Source of the DNA: Oryzias latipes
Lineage: Eukaryota; Chordata; Actinopteri; Beloniformes; Adrianichthyidae
NCBI RefSeq assembly: GCF_002234675.1
Contig: NC_019866.2
Coordinates: forward strand, 13,111,261-13,175,260
Direction: 5' to 3'
Length of the DNA stretch: 64,000 nt
The notes beneath the pieces were generated by a model, which did no database searches, was not told the DNA's origin, and saw only the letters and a list, made by a program, of their open reading frames with translations. Positions within the stretch are counted from its first letter, which is position 1. Every line of letters begins with the position of its first letter. Positions 46,827 through 60,050 of this stretch are shown here, piece after piece. A program made the translations under genes and the position numbers.

Positions 46827-48390
46827 GTAGGTGCAACTCGGACGAAACTACATTAAATTGAAATATTAACTCCCAGATCAAGTTATACTAATGTGCATTT
46901 TTGTGCTGTAGTTCCTGAGATTTGTGTCAGTCTTGATTAAACCATCGTTTTTCTATGTAATGTTTTATGAATCACCAAATGGTTGTAAGGCAGCTCACCG
47001 CTCCCACAGGAAAGTGGGAGAGGTCAGCTGCATGACTGGGACATCTCGATGGAAGAACAGCATTTTAAAGGAATGTGTAAATTCTTTATTTTTTTGTTAC
47101 TTTGGTTTATGGAGCATAAACCTTCGTCTTGCGTAAACTTTCTAACACTATTTTAATGCTACGATCAGTCAATACTTAAACTTGTTTCAAGTTAATTTTA
47201 TTTTGTTTTTTTTCACTTGGGTTTTTGGAGTGGGCCTAAAAGCTTTTTGTTACCGCTCTTTTTTAATAGAAACATCTGTGGTGTTTTAAGAATAGTTAGA
47301 AACTTCCTTCAACTTTTAATTACACTAATGGTTCAAACTTAATTCATTAAGCACGTATTATCTCAAAATTATATTACATTTGAACACAGCACAGTCCTAT
47401 TTTCTCACAGATCCTTACCACCCTCCTTTTTCTCTGTGTGTGTGTGATGCCTCGGTTATCTTCATTTTAGCCTTGAAATGCTCAGCTGCAACTCCCTGTG
47501 GGCGTGATTTTCACATCATTGTCCAGTGTATAATCTTCTGAATATGCAAATGCAGGGTTCTTACACCAAGCCCATCTTCCTGCGCTTCGGTGTTCAGACT
47601 TTGAATGCATCATGTTCATCTGTCTGTCCCCTTCGTACAAATTGTCTGTGCTGTTTGTACGAAGTAAAACTTCCACAAATAGATAAGTATCTGTCTCTGA
47701 GTCATTAATTCGTTTCTGTGTGCAGGGAACTGTGGGTATGAACCTTAAACCTTTCTTTTTACAGTCCTATTTAGAAAAAACAATTTCCTCACGTTTAAGA
47801 TCCGATTAGATTCATACATTTGCTAAAACTTTCAAAACAGATGAAAAGCATTAGTCAGCACAAACTATCTCCAGCTTTAAATACTTTTTTTCTTTACGCA
47901 ACCTCACAGTATGGTGAAGTCACTTTTTTTGTCATGCGAGTTATATATTTTTACCTCAAAGGACTTAATCAATCCAAAGGTTTGAATTTTTATTGGGGGA
48001 GTCGATAGGAAATGAAACTGCAACTTTAAGAATTTCTAAAATGGCTTCAAAATCACGAATAGAATGTAGGAGGCAGGTCAAACCGTATTACTTTGTACAC
48101 ACTGCAGAGGGCAGCACTCACATTTGTGAAAAGATGAAACTATACTCTGTATATGTAGGAACATAATGTGTATTTAAACATGTTGAATTACAGAAATATA
48201 CAGCCTATTTGTCTAAATTTAGGGGGGGGGGGTAAATGTGATCCTTCAATTTTTCTTGTCACCTACAGAAATGCAAGGACTGACCTTTTTTCACATTCTT
48301 CCTGAAGTATTGAGCATTTTACAGTAAGTGTAATCAGATTGTTGTTACATAATTAACATATTTTAAAATTTTGCCTTTTGTTCTCTTTAG
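46827..48390 (+). other. Probable 5' intron of the samd9-like gene
   Basis: No exon was recognised until the acceptor TTCTCTTTAG at 48390. A G run lies at 48,223-48,232, and the rest is AT-rich. Confidence 0.4.
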
Positions 48391-48424
48391 AAACATCTAA
48401 AAAAAATAAAGAAACTCTTCAGAG

Positions 48425-51400
48425 ATGGGTAAGTAGGATACATTTACATTTCAAATAATCAAATGCTTCATGCAGAAATCTAATTCATTAAGAATGGCAT
48501 TGCTGTAAGTTGGAGTTTTCTGATTGCAACTCCACATGTTTAAGAGTTCTGGGGATCAAATATCAAGCTTCAAAACTATTGCATTTATAATCAGAATTAT
48601 GCAATGTAGAACTTTTCTGGTTACAAAACGGTTAAAAGAGCCCAACCCCAGGGTTGACTGTTGTTCCCTGACCCATGGTCATATTTCTTTTTATCACATA
48701 AACGTTCTATCTAGGTAATCATTCATGTTAGCTGGGGTTTATTTGCTCGAGCTCATAGTATGTTGGCATGTTCTCATGTGATTGGCCACGGAGTTGCCCC
48801 TGGCTTCAAACCAGTCACAAACCTGAACTCAGAAGATCTTCTCCAGACACTGCTGCTGTTTTGCTGACCGCCTCCTGTAGTTGACGGCTCCCTCCCTCCT
48901 TGGTTGAAGACATTCCCGTTTTACGGCTCTCTTACTCCTCTTCTTTATACAGAGTGTTCCAAACGATAATTTTCTATTATTTTTTTTTTAAATACTCGAT
49001 GCAAATGACAGTCAGCTCAATTTTCAAGTCACTAACCATTAGCGTATATATTAATTAGATTATTATTGAATAAAGATAACAGTATTTATATTAAAAATAA
49101 TAACCTTAAAATACAATGTTCCGCATTATTATGCACAACAGAGTTCCACAACATTTAATCCATTCTAAAGCAAATGAAAATTTGTTGAATTTGCTGCATT
49201 AGAAGGTCATATTTTCTGAGATCAAAAGCTATTCCAATCAAAAACATCTTAATAGGTCAAGTTCCATTTTAACATAGGACTCCTTATTTTGTAACAGCTG
49301 CCTCCAACCCTCATAGATATTTTGTTCGACTTGAGGATGCTCCAAAGGTTCTCAACAAGGGTGGGGTCAGGGGAGGATGGTGGCCACATCCTCAGTTTAT
49401 CTTCTTTAGCAGCCAATGTTACAGAGGTATTCCTTGTAGAATAAGATGGTGCATTGTCATGCATGAAGATGATTTTGTTACGGAAAGTGCAGTTCCTTTG
49501 CTTTCCGTAACGATTTTTTTTGTAGCACGGAGGTCAGTCAGAAATTCCACATATTTTTTAGAGGTAATTTTTACACCTTTAGAGACCCTAAACGGCGCTG
49601 AGCAGCTCTCTCCCCATGATTCCAACCTAAAACATGACTCAGCCACCTCCTTGCTGACATCGCAGCCTTGTTGGAAAATGGTTGCCATCCACCAACCACC
49701 CATAACTCCATCAGGACCATCCAGGGTTACATAGTACTTATCAGTGAACAAGAGTCTTTGAAAATGAGTCTTCATGTATGTCTGGGCCCACTGCAGCCAT
49801 TTCTGATGGGGGTGTTGTTTAGGGGTGGCCGAATAGAAGGTTTAGGTATAACTGCAAGCCTCTGGAGGATCCTACAACTTGATGTTCATAGGACTTCTAG
49901 AGACACCAGCAGCTTCAAATGTGTGCTTGCTGCTTTGTAATTGTATCTTAGAAGCTGCTCTCTTAATCCCATCTATTTGTCTGGTAGTAACTTCCCTCAT
50001 TCTGCCTTTATCTGCACCAACTCATGTGGATCAGCTACAAATCTCTTAATAGTACGATGATCATGCTTAGGTTTTTGTAAAATATCCATGGGTTTCATAC
50101 CATGTGAAAGGCATTCAACAACTGTTTAAGCTTAAATACTGTAACAAATTTGCAGTATTTAAGGAATACTTTACTTAAATGCTTTTGTGCATAAACAGCC
50201 AATATTGTTTAGACTGCAGCAAAAAACATTGAATATTTTTGTAATTCTTAAATATTAATATTTTTGTATGGTCACCATCTTTACAAATGTACGGTGGGGA
50301 AAGCAAAGACCCTAAAGTTGGATAGTGTTTGACTTGAAAGGTACCTTGGTCCGCACCAAGTTCGCTTAATTAGGTCTAGATAGAATCCTGAACCTAGCGT
50401 AGAACCACAGTAATTAGCTGCCGGAAGTATTTAGCCGTCTGTTGTTTCCACTGTTTTTGTTCCAGGCTATCAGTACTTTTTGATAGTTGTTTGTCTGAAC
50501 TTACTCCGTTAGCTGAAGCTAACAATAAACTGGCATCCCCCAGTTTACCTTCACACCTGGGGCTACATGTCCAAACCAAATACATTGAAAAGTAACATCT
50601 TCACTTGGTTTTTCAATTAGAACTCCTGATCTATTTTCTCCTTATTCTCACAACAGTGCATGGACACAAAAAATCCCTGATAATCCACTTCTGTTGTGGC
50701 TTTTTTAATTTGCTGCATTTTTTGTACGATTTCTTTGTATTTTCTGTTTATTTTTTTGCTTGTACAATTCCTTTTTTGAGATGATGGTGATTCTTGGTCA
50801 CCGTGCAATTGGACGCCATTTTTGATTTTCTTGTTGTTAATGTGCTTCACTGAAAGAGACGATCTAAGGTACAGTAAGATTTGTGGCTGGAAAGTTTAGG
50901 TGGACCCTAAAATGCAATTATATTGGTTAGGAATGAGTTAAGTGATTTATTGTAAAGAATATTGGGAATGGGGGATTGACTGCAGCACTCGAGTCTTCCA
51001 GACCACGGCTGACTCTAGAGAGAAATGTTTGGGTGTGAAGGAGAGTTTCCACACTAGCGCAAATGCTGATTGCGTAATAACTCACAGTCAGCAGCATAAG
51101 GTATAGGTGGGAGAGCTCCTCTGGGACAGATGGACAGTTTGCACGAGCATACAATGGTTACTTAAGTTGGGGGGGCACAGGCAGAGTGTGGTGTGGTCTG
51201 GCTAAGTGTAAGGGCACGCAGTCTGAGTGGATACAGAGGGAACTTGAGCAAGCAACAAAGCCATGAGTGAGGATCCAAGGTTAGGCAGGTAAGTGGACAG
51301 TCGGACAGGGAGGCAACCAGGCAGAGATCCCATAGATGGAGAGAAGACGAGGTCCAGAGTAGTGATTGAGAGATATTCTAAAACGTAATGAGACAAGGTG

Positions 51401-54400
51401 GGTTGTTAAGCCAGAGCAGAGAGCGATCCAGACTGGGCGGGCAATAGGCGATTAGACAAACTGGCAAACCACTTGGCATGAGAAAGGCTGGAAAGTAGCA
51501 TGGGGACTGGCAATTTTCTGGCAATAAAACTGGGGAAGAAGCTGGCTTAAGTACTGTGGAGAGCAAGTGCAAAATATTAACTTTGACAGGAGGGGAAGAA
51601 ACTCCACAGGTATATCCGTGCCAAATTTGTTGTTTATGCCATAAAAAGGAACAATTTGTTTGATATATCAATCTAAACCGCTTCGTTATATGTTGAGACA
51701 TAATTCTGATGGGAAATATTCACATAAATTAACACTTTATTATTTCTGAATAAAATGTAAGATTAGAAATAATTTTAAATAATTCAAATTTGAGGGATCC
51801 AAAAGAGACTTCTAGAGAATAAGAGGGACCACAGCAGTTTTTATGGAAAGAATGAACACAACAAATTACAAGAAGAAACGGACAAAAACTATAAGCTTGA
51901 GAGAGGGCAGACAAAATCTAAGCAGCACTGTTGAAAGGGGCTTAGTTGACAAATAAAAGTTTGGATTTGGAAATAGATTAGACATTTCTGAAGCACCAGT
52001 AACTAAAAACTTCTAAGTGGATCATGTGGCAAAGAAAAGGAACCCACCATGGATGTAGTAGCTTGAAGATTATCTGGATCTTCATAGGAAAAAAAAACTG
52101 GAGTAGTGAATTACACAAGCTAGGAGAATAAGAAAGAGGAGGAGCAGGAGGGTTAGTATGTATAATTAAAAAAGATGAGCGGGGGCTTGATATTGCCTTT
52201 ACTAGTGGAGATGAAACCAGAGAAGCTCCTTGTTTTTGCAAGTACAATACAATAGAATCCTTGGGTGAAAGTTGGAGCAATTCCAATGGTCCAGAACATT
52301 GCACTTCAAAATGGCTGGCAAAGTCAATAAGTGGCAAAAAATGTAACTATATTGAGGGATGAAGGAGTATATTTGATGGTAGTGCAGATGCAGATACATG
52401 TAAAAATATGCAAAAGCCTTTCATATATTAGCATGTTTGTTTAGTGAACAGTGAGCCAAACTCATTTTTTAAAGCACTTTGGCTTATAATTTGCTGTTTC
52501 TTTGTTGGAATTTTAAATTAAAATGCTATAGAACGTTTTTGACAAGAACTTTTTTAATTTTTTGAAGTTCTGTTCCGCAGAGTGGCACAAACTACCTTAT
52601 AAGAGCTGGACTGAATCTGAAGTGGGATCCTGGCTAAAATCCATCGGCATCAAAGAAGTATACATCGCAAAAATGGTTGAGGAGGAGGTGACCGGACCAG
52701 TTCTATCAACAATACAAAGAGAGTATCTCAACAATATCATTGGAATGAAAAGTGCACAAATTGAACATCTATTACAAAAAAGAGATGAACTTTTAAAAAC
52801 AAATCAGCCTGATAAAAAGAAATTAGCTGATTCCAAAGATAAGAGAAGAGAAAAAGAAGTTTTAGTTGCACCAAGTGAGCACACCATACAGGAAATGAAA
52901 GAGAAAGCAGATCAAGAAGTTATTCCTGATATGTCCAGTAATGACTTGAACTCTGAAGTTACATTCTGTGAATATCGTAAATTTGACCAAGATGACAAAG
53001 ACTGCAGGTACGTAAAGCATCACTTGCTTCCTCCAGAGACTGGAACTGAAGATTTGATTATTCCATGTCATGAATATAAGTCACTGGAGATTGCACACAA
53101 ACTTGACTCAGAAAGACTTAAAAGTAAGGTGGCAAATGAAGTTTTGCGTTTTGCATGTGGATGCATGAACATGAGAACCAATGGAACTATTCATTTTGGA
53201 ATTATGGATAAAAACAAAGGGCTTCACAAGCATGGAGAAATCATAGGAATACCTTTGAAGAACCGAGAAGATTTTGTGGATGCATTGGATTACATTGAAA
53301 GATGCTTTAAAGACTCAAAACAACAAAAAGATGCTAGGGATTGCATAAGGAATCCAAGATTTGTTGAGGTTTGTGACAAAGAAATTGTGGGGGAAACTAT
53401 GGTTGTTGAATATGATGTTGTCCCAAAAGCAAGTATTGTAAAGAACAAACTTTACTCTGTGGGTCTCCCAAATTTCTATGAGAAAGAGGGCAAAGTCAAA
53501 TGTGAGAAGAAAGTGCCCTATTGCAGAGTGGGAGCAAACACACCACAGATAGCAGAAGAAGATCTAGTTTGTTTTATTCAAGGATTGATTGAAAAAGATC
53601 AACAGAGAGAAGAAGCAGAATCCTTCAGAACTGAATCCTCTCTAGACTTCCAGGAGAATCAAAAACGAAAGCTTTCAGTCCTCCTAACAGGAGGAAAAAC
53701 AAAAATGGACAACTCTATGTTTTACATAGTTGTGACAAGTCAAATGCAACCTGAGCATCTCAACAATATAACCTTCTTGGTCAACATGAAACTATTTTGC
53801 GTGTTGGATTTTGACCCAAATTCTGAAATCTCTGGTCTTTATGGTAGCTATAAAGAGCAGAAGGCTGTAACTCCTCACTTTCTTCATGACTATGAGAATG
53901 TCAAAAGACTAGATAACGCTGCTTTCATTGAGAATCTGAAGCTGTTTGACCGAGTCAGTTGGATTTTTCTTGCAATGGACGACACAACTTTCCAAGCGGG
54001 GAAGAAACAGTTGATGAAAAAACCTGGATCAAGACAAGAAAAAAGCAAATGAAAAAAGCAGTGACTTTTATCTGCAATGAAGTCCTCCCAAGGAGTTGCT
54101 TTGTGGTCCTCTTTCTCCTCACATCTGAAGTTAAGCAACCTGTTGTTGAAGCGTTTCATGAGTTCTATGCAGAAATGAATGGACATGACTGCTTGACAGT
54201 CATAGCAGAGACAAAAGAAATCTACAAAAAGTGGTCAAGTCTTGCGCAAGTGTCTTGTGCAAAGTCTTCACTCGATGAAATCAGCATCGTTGATATGCCA
54301 CTGAGTCATGTGGATGCAACGGTTCAAAGCATTCAGCTATCAAAGAATCAGCCTGCAAGGAAATTGCCTGTCTCAAACAGAGGTCTGTGCTTCCTGAAAT

Positions 54401-57291
54401 CTGTGGAAAAGGCAATGCTGGATTCTCTGGAAATCATCAGCGTTGACCAGTGTGATGATGCAAATCTGGAGGTTATGAGCAATGACGACGTTCAAAAAAT
54501 TGAACTGTACTTCTATCGAGGTGGAAATATAGACTGGATTAACTTCTGGCTGGCTAACAAGAATAAATGCGGAGCCATCATTGAGCGAGACGCGTACAAA
54601 GAAGCAAATGAAATACTGAGCGAAGTAGTTTCTCGCAAAATGGCAATCCGCCCCACAGAGTCTGTGAACATATACCATAACCCTGGCAGTGGTGGAAGTA
54701 CAGTGGCGCGACAGATTCTCTGGAACTGGAGGACAAAACTACGATGTGCCATTGTAAAACAGGGCAAAGAAGTAACAACAGTGTGCGAACATATGGTAAA
54801 ACTGAGGGAACACGAGGAGATTGACAAGAACAAGTGTCTCCCAGTGCTTGTTCTGTTGGAGGACCAAAATCTAGAGTATGTTGATGATCTGAGACGTCTT
54901 CTCACAAACGTCATTACTACCAAAAAGATAAATCCCTCTTTACTGTGTTTCATTCTGCTGATCTGCAACAGATCAAATGATCCAGAGAAAATGCGAAGAG
55001 CACTGGCATCTCAAACCATAGCAGTCACATACAAACTGTCGGATGAGGAAAAGCCTTTGTTTGAAAAAAAGTTGGTGTACCTTAAGCAGAAGTTTGGAGA
55101 TAGGGAGTCAAAGATCAAGAGCAAAACTGTTATTCCAAAGGGGAAATCACAGGTATCGGTTGCAACACAATCGCTGTCTCAGTTCGAGCCAGAGTTGAAG
55201 TTTATCTTGACATTTGTTCTCATGTCTAATGAGTTTCAGTCGAGCTACATTGAGAATGTTGTCAAAAATATTCTGGCTAAAATTGATCATTCCTCCCAGG
55301 ATACTTGGCTCATCAGATTTGTGGCTCTCCTGAACACCTACGTCATTGATTCCTCCATCTCTGTGTCGCACTGCGAGGCATTCCTTGGCCTTGCTTGCTG
55401 TCATAATGAAGCTCGTTTTTACGCACTGGAAGATAGACTCAGTGAAGAGGCAAAGCTGATTTTCATCCACCTAAGAGAAACTTCTACACACATCCAATCC
55501 TTTCGGATCATCAATTCACTAGTAGCAAAGGAAATACTGACTCAGCTCTCAGTAAACTTGCCACAAAGTGAGATTGCCATGAAGCTCATAAATGATGAAG
55601 TTCTCATGAATCACAGGTTTGGCAGAGACGAATTTCTCAAAGTCATCAGAACACTTTTCATAAGGCGCTACAAAGTCAGCAGAGGAGATCCAGAAAACAC
55701 AACATTTTCACCTCTCATTGAACATGTCACCACTGAAACTGGTGGTCTTCAAAGAGCTGTGGATCTGATGAAGGCTGCATTTCTGGCCTTGGGAAAAGAT
55801 TCCTTTGTTGCACAACAACTTGCTCGGCTTCTTTACAAAAGTCTCAGATTTGAAGAAGCCGAACAGTGGGCAGAGGAGGCAAAATCTCTTTCTCCTAATG
55901 ACACATTTGTGTTGAAAACACTGGGACAGGTTTACAAATGGTGGTTTAACCACTTGTGTGATACCCTGGAAGAGAAAGAGCCATCGCCTGAAAGAGTGGT
56001 TGAAATCATTGCCATTGCACTCAAAGCAATTACTGCCTTTCGTGACTCTGAGAAAACCCAAAGGAAAGAAACTGTTAGCCTTAATAATTCTTACTACGGG
56101 GAAGTCGATGTTGGCTGCAAGTTACTAAAATTCCTGTCCAGTGTGACAATTTTTTCAAACACTAATGGGAATTCTGAGTTTTTGCAGTACTTGCTAACAG
56201 AGTACATACCAGCTGAAGTCAAAACACCTTGGAAAAACTTTCATCACCAGCTGAAAAGCTTACAAAAGAACTTGCACCAGGCACTTGAGTGCCTTTCTTT
56301 AGACCTGAGCTATTTTCAAACAGACATCAATGAGGAGGAAGAAGAGCTTGATGCAAGAGATCCAGAACAAGTATACAAGCCACGAGAATGGTTAACAAGA
56401 ATGAGTGTTGTCTATGCTGGATTCTTTTGCTGCATACCCGAAGAGAATGAAGAAACGAATGAAAGCAACGGCAACAAAGCTGAACCTCCAGCTGAAAAAC
56501 TTTCTCCATTTCAGAGACAGTGGTTGACGTACAAGTTTGGTGGAGGAAACGTTATCGCTATTCTGTCATTATTCTACGACAAAAAAGCAGAAAGAGCCGG
56601 AAAACAACTTGAAAAAATAATGGCCTTGTATCCAGAAAACCTCACATTGCAGAAACTCGATAAAACAGAGCTCACAAACTTCCTTTTCTGCCAGATAGCT
56701 CTGAACTGCATTCAGCCGGGTTCAATAAAGATATTGCCAATTGAAAAACTCAAAGACCTTAGCAAAAGATTTAGGACAAAAGGGAACGAGATGTCACCAG
56801 CAAGTTCCCTCTTCCTTCTCTCTCTTCTGTTTTGGCCTGAAGACAGCAGTGAGCTCAGTTCTGCTGATGAACAGATACTTCTATCCGCTATTGACACCCT
56901 GCAAAAACTCTGCGAGCAAAAAACGCAGAAAATGTCTCAGAGAAAAAGTAGAATTGCAACTCATTTCTTTTTGGGAAAGGCCAGAGGCCTCAACAAGATT
57001 GTCCACAGAAGAGTTATCGAAAAAGGAATAAAAGGGAATCTGAGTGAAAGAAAGCTAAAGTGGCTCGGTGGGGAAGTGTGGAAGACCAAAGAGGTTGTGC
57101 AACAATTGAAACGGATCGAAGGCTGGACAGAAAATGAAAATTTGTATATGAAATGTGGAAAAAGTGACAAAAAAATCCGGGTAATTCCTCGCTACTCTGC
57201 CTCTCTGCCGTACGGAAATGAAAGAGTCACATTTTATTTGGGTTTTTCATTTGAAGGTGTGCTTGCTCATGACGTCAAAATAAAAGAATAA
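48425..57291 (+). CDS. samd9l: SAMD9/SAMD9L-type antiviral protein (with an apparent one-base frameshift)
   Basis: Mammalian SAMD9/SAMD9L are interferon-induced cytoplasmic proteins that restrict viruses by cleaving tRNA and blocking translation. The start codon is in the small exon 48391-48428 (ATGG|GTAAGT). It joins at 52581 to one giant exon ending TAA 57291, giving MEWHKLPYKSWTESEVGSWL. Order: SAM domain (about residues 1-75), AlbA_2/Schlafen-like nuclease fold (HEYKSLEIAHKL, NGTIHFGIMD), SIR2-like region, P-loop NTPase (NPGSGGSTVARQ; Walker B LPVLVLLEDQ), TPR-like helices (QQLARLLYKSLRFEEAEQWA), and a C-terminal OB-fold (RVTFYLGFSFEGVLAHDV). The exon is open in one frame to 54052 and in another from before 53959. 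Homology switches frame at SWIF|CNGR, inside the T run 53964-53968, so one base appears missing. The total, about 1,575 residues, matches human SAMD9L (1,584). A sequencing error in a homopolymer is as likely as a real break. Confidence 0.92.
49117..50206 (-). mobile_element. Degenerate Tc1/mariner transposon in the samd9-like intron
   Basis: The minus strand encodes, across interrupted frames, RLLFTDKYYVTLDGPDGVMG near 49,720, MHDNAPSYSTRNT near 49,450 and WPPSSPDPTLVENLWSILKS near 49,350. These are the catalytic-domain signatures of Tc1/mariner transposases (the second Asp in DNAP, then WPxxSPD..ENLW). The end TGTTCCGCATTATTATGCAC near 49,118 pairs loosely with TTGTGCATAA near 50,185. Several frame disruptions show it is inactive, and it lies opposite to the host gene. 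Confidence 0.8.
50207..52580 (+). other. Remainder of the samd9-like intron
   Basis: No exon was recognised. A minus-strand open frame of 119 codons at 51978-52337 and others near 51,378-51,701 show no domain that I can name. They may be parts of an old repeat. Confidence 0.4.
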
Positions 57292-57890
57292 TGCAATCTT
57301 TAGATATAAACCTGCAAAACATGTAACCTGTTAAGCTTCTTTATATAAAGATATTGTGTAAAGAAAGTACCTTTTTTTGTTTTCTTGCTTATTTACCGAA
57401 GATGATGAAATTTGTTTACTTGCTTGCCTTTATTTTGAAATTCAAATGTTTTTCAAGTTTGTATTTTGTTTCGAGCTGTTTTTTAATGTTGTATTTGATT
57501 TTTTAATAACACTGAGTTGTCATGTTAATTTTGCCTCACTGCAGTAAATCTATATATGTGATGTTCTTTAAATGCTACAGTTGCTTTGAAATTATTTGTT
57601 TTAGTGAGATTTTCATACATGATGTAGAAGTGTGGTTCCTTTTCATAGAGCACTTGAGGAGATGTTTTATTTTTCTGAAAGAAGCCTTTATTGAAAAATG
57701 TGAGAAAATGCACTTTTTGAAAAATATTCACTTAGGCTACAAACAGATGTATTTAGATGATTTATTTTTTATTTTAAATCTGTTTTACACTGCAATTTTT
57801 GCTGTTGAGATTCATGTACCTTTAACATCTTAAAACCTTTTACACATTTTTTTGACATTTCTAATAAAACTGAGAAGAAAATCAAATTTA
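57292..57890 (+). other. samd9-like 3'UTR with poly(A) signal
   Basis: AT-rich sequence after the stop, with AATAAA at 57863-57868. No further gene was seen. Confidence 0.65.
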
Positions 57891-58167
57891 AACTAGTCTT
57901 CTTTTACTGAGGTATAACGTGTGTGTGGATACACATAATAAAAACACATGAAAGTTTGTTGGATTGGTTTATTAAAGGATAATTCCAATTTTGGTGAATA
58001 CAAGATTTCATCCTGCACACTGGGAAAAGAATTTAACACATTTTAATAGTTTTTCATCTTTGACCAAGGATTAAATCAATAATTGTATTTTTCTTCTAAC
58101 AGACAGATGTAGGTTTTTTACGTTGTTTGCCTTGTCAAACATCAGAAACATAAAATAACTTGATATC

Positions 58168-58376
58168 TTAACTCTTGTGGTATCCTAGGCACGTTAACAT
58201 TGGGAGTTGTACTCGACAGTACGTTGAACCTTTTTCCTTCAATGATTTGTGATCTTCACTGGTGTCCATGGAATATATGAAATCTTTCCACCTTTATCCA
58301 CCTTTGTCATGGTAGGGAGAACACGTCAATGTAAGGGTCGGGTCATCTGGACCCCATAGGATAGCACAAGGGTTAA
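58168..58376. mobile_element. Small TTAA-flanked inverted-repeat element (209 bp)
   Basis: The left end TTAACTCTTGTGGTATCC and right end GGATAGCACAAGGGTTAA are inverted repeats flanked by, and including, TTAA. The interior carries CACTGGTGTCCATGGA and CTTTGTCATGGTAGGGAGAA, words of a very common fish miniature element with piggyBac/Kolobok-type target choice. A partial copy is at about 15,902-15,955. Confidence 0.75.
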
Positions 58377-59465
58377 GAATTAAGTCAGTCCAGGTAAGCT
58401 GTATTTTTTTTCATGAATTCAAAAAGTGAAGTTCTTTTTCAATGCCAAGTTTAATTACTTAGCAAGTAAATCCACCAATTGAGAAAACCCCATTCTTACA
58501 AAAGGAGATTTTAGGATGTCAAATCCACAAAAAAGAAAAGGTTTGCTGGTGAGGGGGTGCTTACAACTGCAATGAGTAGAGAATCTCCTTCATGAAATTT
58601 GGTAATAATCAACAGTTAGAGCAGCTGATGACAAAAACAGTATGGTCATTTTCCAATAAATGTGAATTCATGTGATCATGTCATCACACTAATGAATAGG
58701 CTTGGAATGCTTTAGAATGTGAGGTTAAACAGTCGTTTTAGATGTTCAAATCTCAGGCTTTACAGTAAAGATGCTTAAGCCCACCTTCCCCTCAACACTA
58801 TGTGGATCTGGATAAAGCACCTGCTCTGATAACTAATTGTAAGTGTGAGAATCCTTTACTCCATCAAGCTCTTCAACTGATACTTTTTTAAGCTTTCGAA
58901 AGGGCCTTTTGATTCCACAAATAAGTTCAAATTGTGAAAAAAAATACTTGTAGTTTGAAATGTAACTAGCTAACACATCAGAATGACAGGATGCCCTAAA
59001 CGGAACATAACAAACAAGGGCCTTCACCAAACTTGCTGCAAGTTTGGGGACGAGAACATCCAACAGCATGTGCGCTGTGAGGGCCCCTGCTAATAAATGA
59101 GAAGACAGAAAACAGTGGGACTTGCCTCAGGCTGAAACAGGGCTACACTGAGAGAAGGGAATCAGCCAGTCTCCTATGGCATTGCTACAGGGAGAAGAGA
59201 AATCTGAGTTTTAGGAATCGAGCCATGACTGGAGCTAATGTTATGCAGCTGCACAATGCACGAGTCAGCCAGTGCAAAGAACAGAGCACGAGTAAAGAGA
59301 CTGAATCCACTGCTTCTAGTGAGAAAAAATGTGGTGGTAAATAAACTAAATGTTCCCCTGAAAGACAAAAAAAAAAGTACAAAACGGCATGCAGTTCAGA
59401 ACAGAATGCCATTTTTTCTCTACCCGCTAACACCTCCCAAAAAAGAGTCTTCTTTTTTCCCAGAG
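58377..59465. other. Region between samd9-like and znf207 (possible distal znf207 3'UTR)
   Basis: No gene was established. AATAAA on the minus strand occurs at 59471-59466 and again at 57973-57968, so znf207 transcripts could end in either place. The sequence 59,017-59,085 forms a hairpin-like unit related to 59,577-59,640. Confidence 0.4.
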
Positions 59466-59471
59466 TTTATT
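59466..59471 (-). terminator. znf207: Probable poly(A) signal of znf207
   Basis: AATAAA on the minus strand lies about 580 bases after the znf207 stop. A more distal alternative at 57973-57968 would overlap the samd9-like transcript end. Confidence 0.5.
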
Positions 59472-60050
59472 AGAATACAGTTTCACAACAATACACATGC
59501 TGTTTCATTAAATACCGATCTATTTATGGTTAAGGGAGCGTTTCAGGTTAATCAGCATCAAGCAGTGATATTTACTGGAAGCCCTCACCAAACAAAAGTT
59601 GGGGACCTGAGTCCAACAGCACTATGTGCTGTGAAGGCCTCGCTCAAATCAGATATGCATTCACATCAAACTTGCCTTGATGTATTGGGGGGAGGGGTAC
59701 TGCCCATGTTACTCCAGCGCCTTCACAACACTACGAACCATATCTACAACACTTCAATACACCTGAATGAAACATGAGAAGAGGAAAAAGCCACAAACAG
59801 AGATGGACTGGGTCAGAATAATGGTGGTACATACGGTGGTTAGACACAGTGTAAATATTTCCCATGAGTTCTGTGATGCCTTCGTAGGTCTTGTGCTGTT
59901 TTTTTGTTTTTTTTCAGCTTCTCTTCCTCATTTTTCAGCGGTAGAGTCATCTGTATACTGCAGTAGTACAATAGCAATACTGCTAGCAGCTGAAGGCTTA
60001 TAGAAAATGCTTGAGTCCAAACCTATTGGAAGAAGAGAGGAAGGCTGACT

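Noticed and set aside
51978-52337. 119-codon minus-strand open frame in the samd9-like intron
   Set aside because: Residues look somewhat protein-like, but no domain, splice context or family was recognised. It may be an old repeat.
59238-59777. 179-codon plus-strand open frame near the znf207 3' end
   Set aside because: It is Lys/Ser/His-rich with no domain, has no splice or promoter context, and lies opposite the probable znf207 3'UTR.
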